Origin: Whitmania pigra
Lineage: Eukaryota > Annelida > Clitellata > Hirudinida > Haemopidae
DNA length: 64,000 bases
Assembly (NCBI GenBank): GCA_021613335.1
Contig: JAJTWR010000431.1
Location: forward strand, 310,001 to 374,000
Direction of reading: 5' to 3'
Shown: positions 62,062-64,000 of the stretch, one piece after another
Numbering within the stretch: position 1 is the first letter of the stretch
How the letters are laid out: the number at the start of each line of letters is the position of its first letter
Position numbers and translations under genes: made by a program
The notes under the pieces: generated by a model
Database searches by the model: none
The model's input: the letters and a program-made list of their open reading frames with translations, nothing else
What the model was told of the DNA's origin: nothing

Positions 62062-62789
62062 GGATTTGAACTCGGCGGTGCATCGGGGCGCGGCGCACCG
62101 GGATAATAGAGCTGCATCTGCGGCTCTTGCGGCTTTGCCGCTGGCGGCGGCGTGGGGCGACCAGCGTCGATGATCACTCGGGTGCGCGTCTCGGTGGCCC
62201 GCTCCGCGAGCACGCCCTGCCGGAAGACGAAGGTGACGCTGGAACCAGCGGGGAGCGAGTACTTGTCGCGACAGTCGCTGCTATCGATGTTGTGGTAGCG
62301 CACCTCATCCGGGGCGCTGGAACCAATGTTCGTCATGCAGCTTCCGTGCTCCTTCTGAAAATCCTCAATCGGCATGCCGCCGTAGGGCACTTTGGGGTCT
62401 GGCTTTTGGACCACCGGCGCCGGAGCCTGTCCCGGGGCTCTCGGCGCGGGCGACGGCGTCGGCGGCAACCGCGCAGTGGCGGCCGCCGCAGCCTCTTGGC
62501 GCTGTCGCTCTAGCTCGCGCTCTTGGCGCTCGCGCGCGATGCGGGCCATCTCACTTTTGATGCTCTGAGAGAGCGCCTTGGCCTTCGGGCCTTCGTAAGC
62601 ACTCTCCGGAATCCCGTCGATCTTCGTGAGGAGCTGCTTGAGCTCCGGAAGATCGTAGGCGTCATCCCCCTCTTGGGCGATGAGCACGGTCACCCGCGAT
62701 TCCCACTCGTAGAACTCTGGATACGAGCGTTTACGACAGCCCGCGAGTACGAGGAGAGCAGCAAAAAAGTACAGCGAACGCTTCGACAT
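62058..62789 (-). CDS. Putative lipoprotein with coiled-coil and Pro-rich linker
   Basis: 243 residues from ATG 62789. Starts M-S-K-R-S-L-Y-F-F-A-A-L-L-V-L-A-G-C, a clear lipobox ending at Cys18. A short helical domain, an Arg/Glu/Gln coiled coil (about 85-108), a Pro-rich linker and a globular part with two or three Cys (S-C-M-T-N-I, D-C-R-D-K). No family recognised. A GTG 18 bases upstream is possible, but AAGG favours the ATG. Linked to psd by overlap. Confidence 0.65.
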   Translation of the reverse strand: MSKRSLYFFAALLVLAGCRKRSYPEFYEWESRVTVLIAQEGDDAYDLPELKQLLTKIDGIPESAYEGPKAKALSQSIKSEMARIARERQERELERQRQEAAAAATARLPPTPSPAPRAPGQAPAPVVQKPDPKVPYGGMPIEDFQKEHGSCMTNIGSSAPDEVRYHNIDSSDCRDKYSLPAGSSVTFVFRQGVLAERATETRTRVIIDAGRPTPPPAAKPQEPQMQLYYPGAPRPDAPPSSNP

Positions 62790-62842
62790 GAATGAATGGA
62801 CCTTCACGGGCGGTGACTTTACATCATTTCTTCAACGAGCCT

Positions 62843-63574
62843 TCAAATCCCGTGGAAGAGGCGTTTCGCAAAGTTCGTCGCGAGCTTCGCGTCGAGAATT
62901 CGTCGCGCGGCGCTGCGGATGTCGTAGTCGACGCGCTGGTACTCCATGGTCTTCGCCTTGCTGTCGTAGAGCACGAAGCACGCGCGGTTGTCGTAGTCCC
63001 GCGGCTGGCCGACCGAGCCCACCGATAGGATGTACTGATGACCTTTGCGAAACTTCACGAAGTTGGATTCGACCTCGGTCACTCCGCGCTTCCCGAGAGC
63101 GAAGATTTTGCAGAGGTGGCTGTGTCCGATGAAGGTCGCTATGGGCAGCACTTGGAGAAACGGCGTGAGCTCCTGCGCCTGCGCCAACGCGAAGATGTAA
63201 TTGTATGCGCGCGGATCCACCGGCGAGCCGTGGCTGAAGCCCACTTCGCCGAGGCGGTAGGTGAGCGGCAGGCTCTTGAGCCAGCGCATGTTCTTCGCGG
63301 AGAGGCTCGCGATGGACCAGTCGATCGCCTTGCGGGCAGCGTCGTAATAGAACGAGTAGTCCATGCGCCCGGAGACGGCCGCATCGTGGTTCCCGAGCAG
63401 CGTGACTTCGGCGACTTCGCGAATGATGTCGCAGCAGGCATCCGGCGACGCGCCGTAACCGACGATATCACCGAGGCAAATAATCCGATCGGGCTTCAAG
63501 GCATCAATGGCCTTCATGACCTCGGTCAAGGCCTCGATGTTGCCGTGGATGTCAGAGATGATGGCTATTCGCAC
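62843..63574 (-). CDS. Metallophosphoesterase family protein
   Basis: 243 residues of the calcineurin-like phosphoesterase fold (YfcE/MJ0936-like branch). Metal ligands: D-I-H-G-N at residues 8-12, G-D-I-V-G-Y-G, G-N-H-D, F-S-H-G-S-P and G-H-S-H. Cytoplasmic, no signal peptide. Substrate unknown; phosphodiesterase activity is expected from the family. Confidence 0.85.
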   Translation of the reverse strand: MRIAIISDIHGNIEALTEVMKAIDALKPDRIICLGDIVGYGASPDACCDIIREVAEVTLLGNHDAAVSGRMDYSFYYDAARKAIDWSIASLSAKNMRWLKSLPLTYRLGEVGFSHGSPVDPRAYNYIFALAQAQELTPFLQVLPIATFIGHSHLCKIFALGKRGVTEVESNFVKFRKGHQYILSVGSVGQPRDYDNRACFVLYDSKAKTMEYQRVDYDIRSAARRILDAKLATNFAKRLFHGI

Positions 63575-63822
63575 GTCGGTTCTTCAAGCATGGCCCGAGG
63601 CATCGCTTTACTTCAAATTTCTTAGGAAATGGAAGCGGCTTCCTAGCATGCGACTTACTACTATGCGCAGTACGAAGTAAGCATTGCGCGTGGAGGATTG
63701 TCCCGCTCAACAAATGCGCGGCGAGCTCGCCGCCCGCTGGATATCTGAACAAAAGCTTAGTATCTATCGACAGCAATTTTCGCATCGTTGATGACGCCAA
63801 GCCGTTTGGGAGTGCTCCTACA

Positions 63823-64000
63823 TTGAGTATTGGCTCAGAGACAGCTCGACCCGTTTCGACGGACCTACCGGCGGCTGCCGCGCCGGAGGAAACCCTGGAA
63901 GGGGTGCTGGAGCGCATCACCTACGTCGCCGACAAAGACGCTTGGAGCGTGGTGCAGGTGAGTATCCCCCAGCGCGCCGAGCCGATAACGGTTGTAGGGA
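63823..64000 (+). CDS. RecD2-like ATP-dependent helicase, N-terminal fragment (runs off right edge)
   Basis: From a TTG at 63823 about 59 residues are visible. After a Ser/Ala/Pro-rich lead, the sequence E-G-V-L-E-R-I-T-Y-V-A-D-K-D-A-W-S-V-V resembles the N-terminal OB-like domain of RecD2/TraA-type helicases. GGGAG lies ten bases before the TTG, and no ATG or GTG is available in frame upstream. The helicase core is beyond the window, so the call rests on this short segment. Confidence 0.55.
   Translation, partial: MSIGSETARPVSTDLPAAAAPEETLEGVLERITYVADKDAWSVVQVSIPQRAEPITVVG

Noticed and set aside
1..64000. CRISPR array, integrase, transposase or prophage genes
   Set aside because: No regularly spaced direct repeats and no recombinase or phage structural families were seen, even at the edges of the pigment cluster.

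Overview
The window looks like a chromosomal segment from a member of the Myxococcota (a former deltaproteobacterium) of moderately high GC. Pointers to this are a FYDLN-acid zinc-ribbon protein, an AgmX/PglI-type energy-transduction protein, a receiver plus DUF4388 (PatA-like) regulator, a SEC-C-tagged methionine aminopeptidase, a full gspC-N operon in myxobacterial order, and long proline/alanine-rich linkers. The assignment rests on gene content only; no search was run.

Layout. 1-2321: cell-envelope and zinc-ribbon genes. 2361-5999: an RNase HI-like gene and a large membrane-anchored protein that joins an MCP-like coiled coil to a family 5 solute-binding domain. 6003-15654: housekeeping and metabolism, comprising TsaD, a receiver/DUF4388 regulator, a PP2C phosphatase, an AmgK/MurU-type cell-wall recycling pair, a cystathionine gamma-synthase family enzyme, AstA and Map. 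15778-29105: a twelve-gene type II secretion operon (gspC to gspN) with overlapping stop/start codons; gspE carries a single -1 frameshift.

29320-44803 is the accessory heart of the window: an aryl polyene (APE) type pigment cluster of 17 genes. Four genes on the + strand (ketosynthase, chain-length-factor-like subunit, dehydratase, ketoreductase) converge on a minus-strand block of thirteen. That block holds two ACPs, a second ketosynthase, a COG4648 membrane protein, an acyl-activating ligase, a dehydratase-acyltransferase fusion, a LolA-like carrier, an MMPL exporter, a flavin enzyme with halogenase motifs, an acyltransferase, a glycosyltransferase and a Kef-type antiporter. Together they would load an aryl acid on an ACP, extend it with a type II ketosynthase/reductase/dehydratase cycle, modify the head, esterify the product to a lipid and move it to the outer membrane. 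The right flank (44804-46654) is a graveyard: a short-chain dehydrogenase and an AbiEi-like regulator, both with internal deletions.

46655-52914 is a Bat (aerotolerance-type) operon that lacks its usual MoxR and DUF58 genes at the head. 53001-53183 is a 6S RNA, not apparent from protein-coding analysis, directly upstream of and overlapping the start of 5-formyltetrahydrofolate cyclo-ligase, as in the classical ssrS-ygfA pair. 53734-57922 is a pyruvate dehydrogenase E1alpha-E1beta-E2 operon behind a HAD hydrolase. Two tRNA genes (Ala-GGC, Leu-CAA) follow, then a TPR membrane protein, MiaA, HisS, phosphatidylserine decarboxylase, a lipoprotein, a metallophosphoesterase and, at the right edge, the start of a RecD2-like helicase.
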